35,082 nt of DNA from Rhodobacterales bacterium UBA3080 (GTDB taxonomy: Bacteria; Pseudomonadota; Alphaproteobacteria; Rhodobacterales; Rhodobacteraceae), in NCBI GenBank assembly GCA_002366645.1, contig DFBM01000028.1:1-35082 (forward strand), in the 5' to 3' direction. The notes below the pieces were generated by a model that had not been told where the DNA came from, did not search any database, and saw only the letters and a program-made list of their open reading frames with translations. Each line of letters opens with the position of its first letter. The stretch's first letter is position 1. Position numbers and translations under genes: made by a program. This document shows positions 26,660-34,926 of this stretch, piece by piece.

Positions 26660-27046
26660 ATGCGCAAACATCACTACGAACCGGGAACCCCTCCCGCCCT
26701 GCACTCGAAAGTATCCGTAGACGAAAATGTCATCGGTATGGGCAAGGTCGAATTACTGCGACTAGTCGGGGATCTTGGATCGATATCGGCTGCAGCCAAA
26801 GAGATGGGTCTGGCCTATCGGCGCGCGTGGTTCCTGCTTGAAACACTGCAACTATGTTTCGAGGAACCCTTATTCACTTCTGCACGCGGCGGCTCCAAGC
26901 AAGGTGGCACATCGTTAACACCGCTCGGCGAAGTATTGCTGGAAAAACACGCTACCCACCTTGCGGCACTAGATGTCGCGGCGGTTCCATTTCTTGACTG
27001 GGTCGAAAGCCAAAAACGGGTTTCGCTTGTCGACGAAGATTCCTGA
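26660..27046 (+). CDS. ModE-type HTH regulator lacking the molybdate-binding domain
   Basis: This 128-residue protein matches the N-terminal winged-helix domain of ModE. It shows the segment GKVELLRLVGDLGSISAAAKEMGLAYRRAW, then ARGGSKQGGTSLTPLGE in the wing. It ends soon after, where full ModE continues with two molbindin (TOBE) domains that sense molybdate. How this form would sense metal is therefore unclear. The first 25 residues are an unrelated extension; an internal start is possible at an ATG near 26738, but GGGAAAG supports ATG 26660. It is divergent from the tupA-like gene, with the operator between, so it probably controls tungstate uptake. Confidence 0.83.
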   Translation: MRKHHYEPGTPPALHSKVSVDENVIGMGKVELLRLVGDLGSISAAAKEMGLAYRRAWFLLETLQLCFEEPLFTSARGGSKQGGTSLTPLGEVLLEKHATHLAALDVAAVPFLDWVESQKRVSLVDEDS

Positions 27047-27083
27047 CCGTAAAAGGGCGTCGAACTAAGAAAAAGGTCCAGCC

Positions 27084-27866
27084 ATGCGTATTCTTATTAC
27101 TAATGACGACGGCATTACCGCCCCCGGCTTGGCCGTTATAGAGGCGATTGCCGCTGATCTTGCCGGACCGGACGGCGAGGTCTGGGTTGTAGCACCGGCA
27201 TTTGAACAGTCCGGTGTCTCGCACTGCATCTCCTACATCCGGCCAATGCGGCTGGAAAAACTGGGGGAGCGTCGATACGCAGTTGAAGGCTCGCCTGCGG
27301 ATTGCATCCTTGCAGGGTTGTTCGAAATCCTCAAAGACACTCCGCCAGACTTGATACTTTCGGGCGTCAATCGCGGCCACAACGTCGCCGAAGATACGTT
27401 ATACTCCGGCACGATAGGCGGCACAATCGAGGCTACGTTGCACGGGTTCAAAGCCATCGCCATGTCGCAATACTATAGCCGTGACAACGCTTTGCTAGAC
27501 GACCCTTTCGAAGCCGCGCGCGTGCATGGCGCAGGCATTTGCCGCAGGTTGTTGGACAGCGCTACTTGGCACGATCAGCCTTACGGCGTTTTCTATAACG
27601 TTAATTTCCCCGGCGTATCAGCCGCGAAGACAAAAGGCATAAAAGCCACTGTACAAGGCCATCGTCCAAGCTCCGCTTTCGGGGTTGAACCGCATACCGC
27701 GCCGAATGGCCGGCGGTACTTGTGGATCACGGCCAGTCCCGGCAACGATAGCGCAGCAGTCGGTACAGACGCGCGTGAGGCATCTGAAAACTGGATTACC
27801 GTCACGCCGCTAAGGGCAGACATGACCGCGCATGACATTGCTACCGGTCTCGCAGAGCTATTCTAG
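27084..27866 (+). CDS. surE: 5'/3'-nucleotidase SurE
   Basis: SurE is a divalent-metal-dependent phosphatase that acts on nucleoside monophosphates. The 260-residue product begins MRILITNDDG with the metal-binding Asp8-Asp9, and has VSHCISYIRPMR near residue 48 and the SGVNRGHNVAEDTLYSGT signature near residue 93, which includes the metal-binding asparagine. ATG 27084 is the conserved start. pcm follows three bases after its stop, as in the conserved surE-pcm-nlpD cluster. Confidence 0.96.
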   Translation: MRILITNDDGITAPGLAVIEAIAADLAGPDGEVWVVAPAFEQSGVSHCISYIRPMRLEKLGERRYAVEGSPADCILAGLFEILKDTPPDLILSGVNRGHNVAEDTLYSGTIGGTIEATLHGFKAIAMSQYYSRDNALLDDPFEAARVHGAGICRRLLDSATWHDQPYGVFYNVNFPGVSAAKTKGIKATVQGHRPSSAFGVEPHTAPNGRRYLWITASPGNDSAAVGTDAREASENWITVTPLRADMTAHDIATGLAELF

Positions 27867-27869
27867 AAC

Positions 27870-28517
27870 ATGAATCTATCCGAACAACGTATGCAATTTG
27901 TCCTGAAGCTCCGTAGTAACGGCGTATCAGACCCCGCCGTTCTAGCGGCGATGGAAGCCATCCCGCGCGATGCGTTTCTGGATGGGATATTTAAAGAGCG
28001 GGCTTACGAGGATCGTCCCCTACCAATCGCCCGCGGCCAGACAATTAGTCAGCCGTCAGTGGTTGGGAAAATGACCGAGGCGCTGGAATTAAACAATCGT
28101 TGCAAGGTGTTGGAGATCGGAACGGGCTCGGGTTATCAGGCCGCAATCCTGTCGAAACTGGCGCGACGTGTCTACACGATCGAACGTCACCGGCCGTTAG
28201 CCCAAACTGCAAGGGCAGTTTTTCAGGCGCTGGATATGGGGAATATTACAGTTGTAACCGCCGATGGGTCCATGGGTTTAGCCGAACAAGCTCCCTTCGA
28301 TCGAATCCTTCTGACCGCCGCCGCGGAGGACCCGCCAGCCAATCTTCTGGCGCAACTAAAACCTGGCGGAATAATGGTTTTACCAGTCGGGCAGACGGAC
28401 ACTGTGCAAGCGCTGATAAAAGTGGTAAAAACAAAAGACGGCTTGGAATATACCGAGCTGGGAGAAGTCCGGTTCGTACCTTTACTCGAAGGTGTGGCAA
28501 AGGACTCGGAACATTGA
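27870..28517 (+). CDS. pcm: Protein-L-isoaspartate O-methyltransferase
   Basis: Pcm starts repair of damaged proteins by methylating isoaspartyl residues with S-adenosylmethionine. The 215-residue product has the substrate region GQTISQPSVVGKMTEAL near residue 55, the SAM loop LEIGTGSGYQAAIL near residue 80, and the C-terminal GGIMVLPVG and VRFVPLLEG. The upstream ribosome site is weak; translational coupling to surE is likely given the three-base gap. Confidence 0.96.
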   Translation: MNLSEQRMQFVLKLRSNGVSDPAVLAAMEAIPRDAFLDGIFKERAYEDRPLPIARGQTISQPSVVGKMTEALELNNRCKVLEIGTGSGYQAAILSKLARRVYTIERHRPLAQTARAVFQALDMGNITVVTADGSMGLAEQAPFDRILLTAAAEDPPANLLAQLKPGGIMVLPVGQTDTVQALIKVVKTKDGLEYTELGEVRFVPLLEGVAKDSEH

Positions 28518-28555
28518 GAGCAAACCTGATTAGGTAAACGAGCATAGGTATTGTT

Positions 28556-29623
28556 ATGAAATATTTTGGAAAACGCACGCGGATTGCCAGTGTATTGCTG
28601 GCGACCAGCTTTCTAACGGCATGTGAAAGCGTCAATATCCCCGAGGTCCGGATGCCGGATCTGAATTTTCGATCCGCCCCTGCGCCGGTAATCGACCGAC
28701 CACTGCCCGATGCGCGCGGCGTGATTACCTACGAGACCTACCAAGTGATGGTCGCACGTTCCGGTGACACCGTTGCAACGATGGCCGAACGTATTGGCAT
28801 GGCACCTACCGAGCTAGCCCGCCATAACGGCCTCAACATAGGTTACACACCACGTGCTGGCGAAGTGCTGGCACTACCGCGCAATGTAGGCGGTTCGCTC
28901 GTGCGCAGCCCGTCGGGCTGGACGCCAGACCTGGCGATTTCGGCAATCGATAATGCGAGTGGCGCGATCACGGTTACACAACCGTCGCTTGGTCGCCCTG
29001 ACGAACCTTTGCGTCATCGTGTCGAAGCAGGCGACAGCGCCTACTCGATCGCTCGACTCTACAATGTTTCGGTAACAGCCTTGGCATCATGGAACGGCTT
29101 AGGCGCCGATCTAGGAGTGCGGGTCGGGCAAGAGTTAATCATTCCAGTGCCGGATACTTCACGTACAACCTCCGCACCGGTCGCACCAGCTGTTAAGCCG
29201 GTGGTTACACCAACGCCTGCCCCGACACCTGTGGCAACGCCGACACCCGCACCCGCTGCAAACGGTTTTGTGAAACCGGTCGATGGCACTGTTGCACGGC
29301 CGTACAATCCGCAAGCTGGCCGGAACAAGAACGATGGCATCGACTATGCCGCGCCTGCGGGAACTGATGTTCGGGTCGCAGCTGCCGGAACCGTCGCGCT
29401 GGTTTCGCAGTCGACAGGTGGTCTTGGTACGATTGTGCTGGTGCGTCATGCCAACGACGTTCTGACGATCTACGGTCGCGTTGATAAAGTGACGGTCGCC
29501 AAAGGTGACCGGGTTTCACGCGGACAAGTGATCGGTGTGGTTGCTGCCGGTGATCCGGCAACGATGCATTTCGAGGTGCGCAAAGGCACCGAGAGTGTCG
29601 ATCCGGCGCCATATTTACGATAA
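28556..29623 (+). CDS. NlpD-like LysM/M23 lipoprotein, degenerate active site
   Basis: This 355-residue predicted lipoprotein has the lipobox L-T-A-C with Cys23 as the lipidation site. Two LysM peptidoglycan-binding domains (about 58-105 and 158-202) follow, then a Thr/Pro/Ala-rich linker (about 205-235) and an M23/LytM domain (about 238-352). The zinc and catalytic residues are mostly lost. Asn259 replaces the first histidine, Asp263 is kept, Arg308 replaces the YGH histidine, Thr336 replaces the first histidine of HxH, and His338 is kept. This is the pattern of NlpD/EnvC, which do not cut the wall but activate amidases for cell separation. The position after surE-pcm matches E. coli nlpD. 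A strong hairpin follows the stop. Confidence 0.88.
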   Translation: MKYFGKRTRIASVLLATSFLTACESVNIPEVRMPDLNFRSAPAPVIDRPLPDARGVITYETYQVMVARSGDTVATMAERIGMAPTELARHNGLNIGYTPRAGEVLALPRNVGGSLVRSPSGWTPDLAISAIDNASGAITVTQPSLGRPDEPLRHRVEAGDSAYSIARLYNVSVTALASWNGLGADLGVRVGQELIIPVPDTSRTTSAPVAPAVKPVVTPTPAPTPVATPTPAPAANGFVKPVDGTVARPYNPQAGRNKNDGIDYAAPAGTDVRVAAAGTVALVSQSTGGLGTIVLVRHANDVLTIYGRVDKVTVAKGDRVSRGQVIGVVAAGDPATMHFEVRKGTESVDPAPYLR

Positions 29624-29627
29624 GTGT

Positions 29628-29655
29628 GTAGTGGTGGGTGCTTCACCCACCCTAC
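29628..29655. repeat. Strong GT-rich hairpin, terminator or REP-like element
   Basis: GTAG-(T)-GGTGGGT, loop GCTTC, ACCCACC-CTAC: an 11-bp stem with a single bulged base, starting four bases after the nlpD stop and covering the stop of the convergent ATPase gene. It could terminate transcription from both sides. The GTAGGGTGGGT core also resembles repetitive extragenic palindromes seen in other genomes. No T-run follows on either strand. Confidence 0.6.
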
Positions 29656-30497
29656 AGTTTGACGCCGCGCCTTCCGGCCAAATCCGTCACATATTGCCAA
29701 GCAACACGGCCGGAGCGGCTGCCACGGGTTTGTTGCCACTCGATAGCTTCGGCGCGCATGTCCTCGTCAGAAATTTCGATGGATAGCGCATCGCAGTAGC
29801 CACGGATCATGGCGAGATATTCGTCCTGATCGCAAGGATGGAAGCCCAGCCACAACCCGAAACGGTCCGACAATGATACCTTCTCCTCAACCGCTTCGGA
29901 TGGGTTGATAGCGGTGGAGCGCTCGTTCTCGATCATATCGCGCGGCATAAGATGACGTCGATTCGAGGTCGCGTAAAAAAGTACGTTCTCAGGGCGCCCC
30001 TCGATGCCGCCATCAAGAACAGCCTTCAAGGACTTATAATGGCTGTCGTCGTGATCAAACGAAAGATCATCACAAAACAGCAAGAAACGCTTGCTCCGAT
30101 CACGCAGTAGATTCAACAGTCGGCCGATAGTGGGCAAGTCTTCACGCTGGATTTCTATTAAAACCAGCCCGGGCACCTGCTTTAAAACTTCGGCATGGGC
30201 GGACTTTACCAGCGAGGATTTACCCATCCCGCGCGCCCCCCAAAGCAGCACGTTGTTTGCTGGCATCCCCTTGGCAAACTGTAGTGTATTGGTCAGCAGA
30301 GTGTCGCGGGACCGGTCGATACCAACCAGCAGACTAATATCGATGCGATTTACAGCGGCAACGGGTTCCAAACGATCGGGTGATACATGCCAGACATAAG
30401 CTTCGGCATCACTAAAATCGGGGGCAGCTATCGGCGCAGGGTTCATCCGTTCCAACGCATCCGCAATGCGTTCCAGCGCCCGTGCCTTTTGACCCAT
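29652..30497 (-). CDS. DUF815-type AAA ATPase
   Basis: This 281-residue P-loop ATPase has Walker A GARGMGKSSL near residue 87 and a Walker B-like LLFCDDLSF near residue 139. A sensor-like FYATSNRRHLMP and an arginine-rich C-terminal lid follow. It matches the DUF815 family, related to AAA ATPases such as DnaA and Orc, whose cellular job is not known to me. Its ATG shares one base with the tatC stop (TAATG), so it is translationally coupled to tatC. A role with Tat export or its substrates is only suggested by this position. Its stop codon lies within the hairpin at 29628-29655. Confidence 0.85.
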   Translation of the reverse strand: MGQKARALERIADALERMNPAPIAAPDFSDAEAYVWHVSPDRLEPVAAVNRIDISLLVGIDRSRDTLLTNTLQFAKGMPANNVLLWGARGMGKSSLVKSAHAEVLKQVPGLVLIEIQREDLPTIGRLLNLLRDRSKRFLLFCDDLSFDHDDSHYKSLKAVLDGGIEGRPENVLFYATSNRRHLMPRDMIENERSTAINPSEAVEEKVSLSDRFGLWLGFHPCDQDEYLAMIRGYCDALSIEISDEDMRAEAIEWQQTRGSRSGRVAWQYVTDLAGRRGVKL

Positions 30498-31399
30498 TAA
30501 TCGTTTTCCTTGTCGAATTCGGCCATCATTGGATCGACCTCATCCTCTTCTTCGTCGTCATAGTAGCCGTCGGCGCGCAAACGTTCTTCGCGTTTTTTCT
30601 CGACTATTCTGACCAACACGATGGAAATCTCGTAAAGGCCGTAAACCACGACAAACAGGATACCCTGTGTCACAACATCCGGAGGCGTCACAATCGCCGC
30701 CAGCACCAGAATGGCAACAACAGCGTATTTACGCACCTCACCCAATCCCTTGGCCGAAACCAGACCCGCTTTGCCCATCAAAGTCAGCAACACCGGAAGT
30801 TGGAAACAGATACCGAAGGCGACAATGAATTTGATTGCCAGCGCGAGATATTCCTTGATCGAACCGAAGTAAAAGACGCGCAAACCGCTGTCGACGGTTT
30901 CGGGATCCGGCTCGCCACCAATCCCAAGAACGGAGGACAGCATCGGGATTACATTGCCAAAGCCGAGGAAGAAGTTCATCGCCAAAGGCATGACGACGTA
31001 ATACGCAAAAGCACCGCCGGCTATGAATAATAGTGGCGAGGCGACAATGAACGGCAGGAACGCCCCGCGCTCCTCTTTGTAAAGGCCGGGCGCAACGAAA
31101 CGCCACAGTTGATAGCCAATATAGGGAGACATCAACGCAAAACCGAAAAGAACCGCGATCTTAATATAGGCAAAGAAAGCATCTTGAGGGGCATCGAAGA
31201 ACAACTGGGCGTCTTCGCCGCGTGCGCGCATGATGTCGGCCATTGGCTCCGCCAGAATCGAAAGAATTTGTTCGGCGAAGGGAAAGCAAATAATCATACC
31301 GACGAGGAACGCGAGAACAGATCGGATGATCCGTGTACGCAATTCCGTCAGATGTTCAATCAGCGGGGCGGTAGATTCGTCAACGTCCGAGTCGCTCAT
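30497..31399 (-). CDS. tatC: Sec-independent translocase TatC
   Basis: TatC is the polytopic core of the Tat system and, with TatB, recognises twin-arginine signal peptides. The 300-residue product has six membrane helices and the conserved N-terminal LIEHLTELRTRIIRS, with the glutamate that contacts the signal peptide. Later sections include FAYYVVMPLAMNFFLGF and FGICFQLPVLL. The C-terminal tail beyond the last helix is acidic and extends about 40 residues. It follows tatB by 22 bases and overlaps the ATPase gene by one base. Confidence 0.97.
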   Translation of the reverse strand: MSDSDVDESTAPLIEHLTELRTRIIRSVLAFLVGMIICFPFAEQILSILAEPMADIMRARGEDAQLFFDAPQDAFFAYIKIAVLFGFALMSPYIGYQLWRFVAPGLYKEERGAFLPFIVASPLLFIAGGAFAYYVVMPLAMNFFLGFGNVIPMLSSVLGIGGEPDPETVDSGLRVFYFGSIKEYLALAIKFIVAFGICFQLPVLLTLMGKAGLVSAKGLGEVRKYAVVAILVLAAIVTPPDVVTQGILFVVVYGLYEISIVLVRIVEKKREERLRADGYYDDEEEDEVDPMMAEFDKEND

Positions 31400-31421
31400 A
31401 TTTCAGGGTCTTTCTCAGATT

Positions 31422-31898
31422 CTATGCTTTTGGCGCCGGGGCTTCGCTGCCCTCAGCCTCGGCGGGTTTCGTCGGCTTTGGCGCATCCTCAACGATCTCG
31501 ATGATCGGCGCAGGGTCGTCATCGACCAGATCAGATGCAGGATCGTTGTCGGAGACGGATTCAAGCTCGCCTTCCTTCAGCGGAACGCCGGAATCTTTAG
31601 CTTCGAGGATTTTGTCGAATTTCTCTTTCGTCGTTTTCACACCGCTGGTGCCCGGCTTCATCATTTTGTTGACGTCGTCCAGACCGCTGGCCATGTCTTT
31701 GAAATCGGACGTTACGTCTTTAAGGCCGGTTGCATCCGCTGCGTCTTCCATCGAGCGCTGGAATTCACGAGCCATACCTTTGGCTTTACCCACATAGCGG
31801 CCGACCGTGCGAAACATGCCGGGTAAATCTTTGGGGCCTACGACGATTAGCGACACGACACCAATCACCATTAGCTCCGAAAAGCCGATATCAAACAT
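31422..31898 (-). CDS. tatB: Sec-independent translocase TatB
   Basis: TatB binds twin-arginine signal peptides together with TatC. The 158-residue product has one N-terminal membrane helix in MFDIGFSELMVIGVVSLIVVG, with the conserved glutamate at residue 8. The hinge GPKDLPGMFRTVGRYVGKAKGM and an amphipathic helix follow, then a long acidic Ala/Pro-rich tail. It lies between tatA and tatC on the same strand with short gaps of 22 bases on each side. Confidence 0.95.
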   Translation of the reverse strand: MFDIGFSELMVIGVVSLIVVGPKDLPGMFRTVGRYVGKAKGMAREFQRSMEDAADATGLKDVTSDFKDMASGLDDVNKMMKPGTSGVKTTKEKFDKILEAKDSGVPLKEGELESVSDNDPASDLVDDDPAPIIEIVEDAPKPTKPAEAEGSEAPAPKA

Positions 31899-31920
31899 GG
31901 GTTAAGCCTTTTCGGTTAGA

Positions 31921-32136
31921 TCAGGCTTCGTCTTTTTCAGCCGTTGGTGTCACGTCGACAGCTTCTTCGGCGGCAGCTTTTTCAAGCTCTTCTTTGCCTT
32001 CGTTTACGCCACGTTTAAAGCTGGTGATGCCTTTGCCGACTTCGCCCATCAAGGACGAGATTTTGCCGCGTCCAAAAAGAACCAGCACAACAACCGCGAT
32101 AAGAAGAAGACCCGGTAGTCCGATGTTATTCAGCAT
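31921..32136 (-). CDS. tatA: Sec-independent translocase TatA
   Basis: TatA oligomers form or thin the membrane path for folded Tat substrates. The 71-residue product has one membrane helix (about residues 5-21) and the hinge LFGRGKISSLMGEVGKGITSFKRG with the conserved FG. An acidic tail follows. AAGGGAG precedes the ATG at 32136. It is the first gene of the tatABC-ATPase cluster. Confidence 0.96.
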   Translation of the reverse strand: MLNNIGLPGLLLIAVVVLVLFGRGKISSLMGEVGKGITSFKRGVNEGKEELEKAAAEEAVDVTPTAEKDEA

Positions 32137-32251
32137 TTTAATGCTCCCTTAAGAGTTTGCCGGAATTACCCGGCGACAGTCTGATTACCATTACATTTAT
32201 GGGGTAACGCAGAAGTATTCAAACCCCAAATAAGCAATCCGAAGGTTATTT

Positions 32252-33361
32252 TTAAGATGCCGCACCAGATTTGGCGGTTGTTCGCTTGGTGCAGGGGAAC
32301 ACAAAACAGCGATCACGCCGCATGGATAACCACAATGGCGTGCCCTCTTTGGGAAGAAATACGCCAGGAATCGAAGCTGTCAGCGTGGAATCGTCGTATT
32401 CCATCCGCAACTCGACAAGACTTTCGTTACCGAGGAACCGCGCACGTTTGACCAATCCACGCGCCGGAACCCCGTCTGCCGGTGTCGCGTTTGGCCCGTG
32501 ACCATTGCGATCAAAGTCGATTTTCAGGTGTTGAGGCCGGATTACGATCTCCACATCAGTGCGATTATGGAGCGCTGGTGTGAAGAATTTCCCAAAAGGT
32601 GTGTCGGTCTGGAAGTTCTCGGCGACGCCGCCAATTACGTTCACATCCGAGAAAAACGCTGCGGCAGCCCGGTCCTTGGGATTGTTGTAAATATTATACG
32701 GCGCGCCGGTCTGCACGATTTTTCCACCGCGCATCAATGCGATCTCGTCGGCCATGCGCATGGCTTCTTCGGGCTCGTGGGTTACAAGCAACACCGAAGT
32801 GCCTTCTTCTTTCAGGATGCCCAAAGTTTCGTCGCGAATTCCGTCTCGCAGACGATTGTCGAGGCCACTGAAGGGCTCGTCCATCAGCATCACGCTCGGC
32901 TTGGGCGCCAGCGCACGCGCCAAGGCAACACGCTGTTGTTCGCCGCCGGACAACATATGCGGATATTTATCGCATGCATCTTTCAAACCCACACGCTCGA
33001 GCATCTGTCGCACGACCGGTTCATGGCGCGTGCCCTTCAAACCAAAGGCAACATTCTGGGCGACTGTTAGGTGAGGAAACAGGGCAAAATCCTGAAACAT
33101 CAGGCCAATAGAGCGCTTTTCCGGTGGCCGATGATGCTCGTCATCCGAAATCACCTGACCGTCGAGCAACACACGACCCTCGTCCTGCCGATCAACTCCT
33201 GCTGCGATCCGCAATGTTGTGGATTTACCGCAGCCCGACGGGCCAAGCAAACAGGTTACTTGCCCGGGTTCTAGGCTTAGTGACAATCCGTCCACAACGG
33301 TTTCACCGCCAAATTTGCGGGTAATTCCTTCGAGAACCAATTTGGGTGGTGCCATACTCAC
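32252..33361 (-). CDS. Fbp-type ABC transporter ATP-binding protein
   Basis: This 369-residue nucleotide-binding subunit has Walker A GPSGCGKST near residue 40, the Q-loop in MFQDFALFPHLTV, signature LSGGEQQRVALARAL, and Walker B LMDEPFSGLD. A C-terminal regulatory region follows from about residue 240, containing a TOBE-like portion. The closest match I recognise is the iron(III)/2-aminoethylphosphonate (FbpC/PotA-like) group. No binding protein or permease gene is adjacent. GTG 33361, with AGGAG five bases upstream, is used; ATG 33355 is an equally reasonable start. It lies 60 bases downstream of the symporter gene on the same strand. Confidence 0.82.
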   Translation of the reverse strand: MSMAPPKLVLEGITRKFGGETVVDGLSLSLEPGQVTCLLGPSGCGKSTTLRIAAGVDRQDEGRVLLDGQVISDDEHHRPPEKRSIGLMFQDFALFPHLTVAQNVAFGLKGTRHEPVVRQMLERVGLKDACDKYPHMLSGGEQQRVALARALAPKPSVMLMDEPFSGLDNRLRDGIRDETLGILKEEGTSVLLVTHEPEEAMRMADEIALMRGGKIVQTGAPYNIYNNPKDRAAAAFFSDVNVIGGVAENFQTDTPFGKFFTPALHNRTDVEIVIRPQHLKIDFDRNGHGPNATPADGVPARGLVKRARFLGNESLVELRMEYDDSTLTASIPGVFLPKEGTPLWLSMRRDRCFVFPCTKRTTAKSGAAS

Positions 33362-33421
33362 ACGCGCTCCTGCCTGTATCCGATAGTTTTTATCGGGTAT
33401 TGGTAGCAGATAGCAACAGGA

Positions 33422-34822
33422 TTATGCCGCTGCAACCCTACGACGCAACGCAATGCCGATAAAACCGGCGCCGAAACCGATAACCAAAACAGCAACGCAG
33501 ATCAGGAATAGACGTTCGTATTTGTGACCCTCGCCAAATATCGCGATTACGAGATCAGAGCTTTGGTAAAAATATGCCACAGCACCGCTGATAGCCGCCA
33601 TAAAGGACACAAGATAAGACCAGATCGGCATCCTTTGACCAAAGCCAAGCCCCAACACCAACACGGGCGCAAGAAACATTGACGCGGTGCCCGACACTGC
33701 GACAGCTGCGAACAGATCTTTGGTTTCTGCCAGCAGAAACAGCACCCCGCCAAGCATAAAAACTGCCATAGCGATCCTGCCGTTAAGCACACTACGGCCG
33801 CCGAGCTTCATTTCGTCGACGGCAAGGCGTGCAGCCGATGAAAGTGCCGAGTCCAGTGTGCTCATCGCCGAAATTAAAAGCGACGCAACGATCAAGAAGT
33901 ATACAAACGGCCCAAACATCGCTTGCCACGTGCCCAGCAATTGCCCGTTCACCAATTCTGCGCCGACGACGCTCGCCTGAACGCCAAACAGGGCGAACCC
34001 GAAAATGCTGACTGCGGAGAGCCAGAACGCGTGCAGGAACGCACGTTTGGTTGTAATTTCATCGGCTAGAAAACCACGGTCCATCATCACCGGATCATGT
34101 GCTGGATAGGATGTGACCTGCAGCAAAGCCACTGCAAACAAAACCCAGCCATTATAGCCGCCCGAGATACCGCCAGCTGTCAACACAGTCCCAAGCGAGA
34201 AGTCAGCCGAGAGCGCCATTACTGCAAACGCGATAAGGAAAACCACAAGGAACAAAGCCATTTGCGCAACGTCGGTACGAAGCGACGCCCGCAACCCACC
34301 TAGCGCTGAATAGGCCAAAGTCACTACAGCCAAAACGATCATGGCGATCTGTCCGGCCTGCTCGGAGCCATTGTAAGCGGCGGTAAAAACCAGACCCACG
34401 ACGATAAGATTTGCAAAAACCTCGGACATCAGGCGCAAAGCGATTACAATGTTATAGCAAAGCACGCCGACGCGGCCATAATCCTGACGCAACCAGTCCT
34501 GCAAACTCCGCGCACCTTTGCGGCGCAGACGCGAAACAATAATCATACCGGTCAGGAAACTCATATAGTAGGCCGTGTATGCAAGCGCCCCCGCGACGCC
34601 GTAATAATACCCCAAAATGGCAGCGGTTAGCAGCGAGCGCGCGAAAATCCAGGTTGTCACCTGACTAAATACCAACGTCAGCAAGCCGGGGGCATTACCC
34701 TGTGCATCTGCTCCAGCGAAAAAGGCATTGGCTGTTTTTGCACGCGGGGACAGGAAAATACTGCCGCCCGCAATTACGGCAACTAGGATGACGAGGGCCT
34801 CGGGGCTTGCGAAGAAATTCAT
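33422..34822 (-). CDS. Sodium:solute symporter family protein
   Basis: This 466-residue membrane protein has about 13 hydrophobic helices and resembles the SSS (sodium:solute symporter) family. Recognisable parts are ITTWIFARSLL-like QVTTWIFARSLLTA near residue 53, the YSALGGLRASLRTD loop near residue 172, which is typical of SSS helix 5, and a helix with SAMSTLDSALSSAARLAVDE. The substrate cannot be told from sequence; no substrate-specific motif is obvious. AGGAG lies six bases before the ATG at 34822. It may form a two-gene unit with the downstream ABC ATPase. Confidence 0.83.
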   Translation of the reverse strand: MNFFASPEALVILVAVIAGGSIFLSPRAKTANAFFAGADAQGNAPGLLTLVFSQVTTWIFARSLLTAAILGYYYGVAGALAYTAYYMSFLTGMIIVSRLRRKGARSLQDWLRQDYGRVGVLCYNIVIALRLMSEVFANLIVVGLVFTAAYNGSEQAGQIAMIVLAVVTLAYSALGGLRASLRTDVAQMALFLVVFLIAFAVMALSADFSLGTVLTAGGISGGYNGWVLFAVALLQVTSYPAHDPVMMDRGFLADEITTKRAFLHAFWLSAVSIFGFALFGVQASVVGAELVNGQLLGTWQAMFGPFVYFLIVASLLISAMSTLDSALSSAARLAVDEMKLGGRSVLNGRIAMAVFMLGGVLFLLAETKDLFAAVAVSGTASMFLAPVLVLGLGFGQRMPIWSYLVSFMAAISGAVAYFYQSSDLVIAIFGEGHKYERLFLICVAVLVIGFGAGFIGIALRRRVAAA

Positions 34823-34926
34823 GCTGTGCTCCTGCTTTGCATTTCGGAGTTCTTAGCTGGACGTGCACGAGATTGATACCCCTCGAAACATCCGCCCCCG
34901 AAGTTGTGAGCAGGCGTGAATTTGCT

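Noticed and set aside
30482..31030. 182-codon plus-strand frame inside tatC
   Set aside because: Antisense shadow of a well-supported tatC; composition is His/Gln/Asn-rich and not protein-like.
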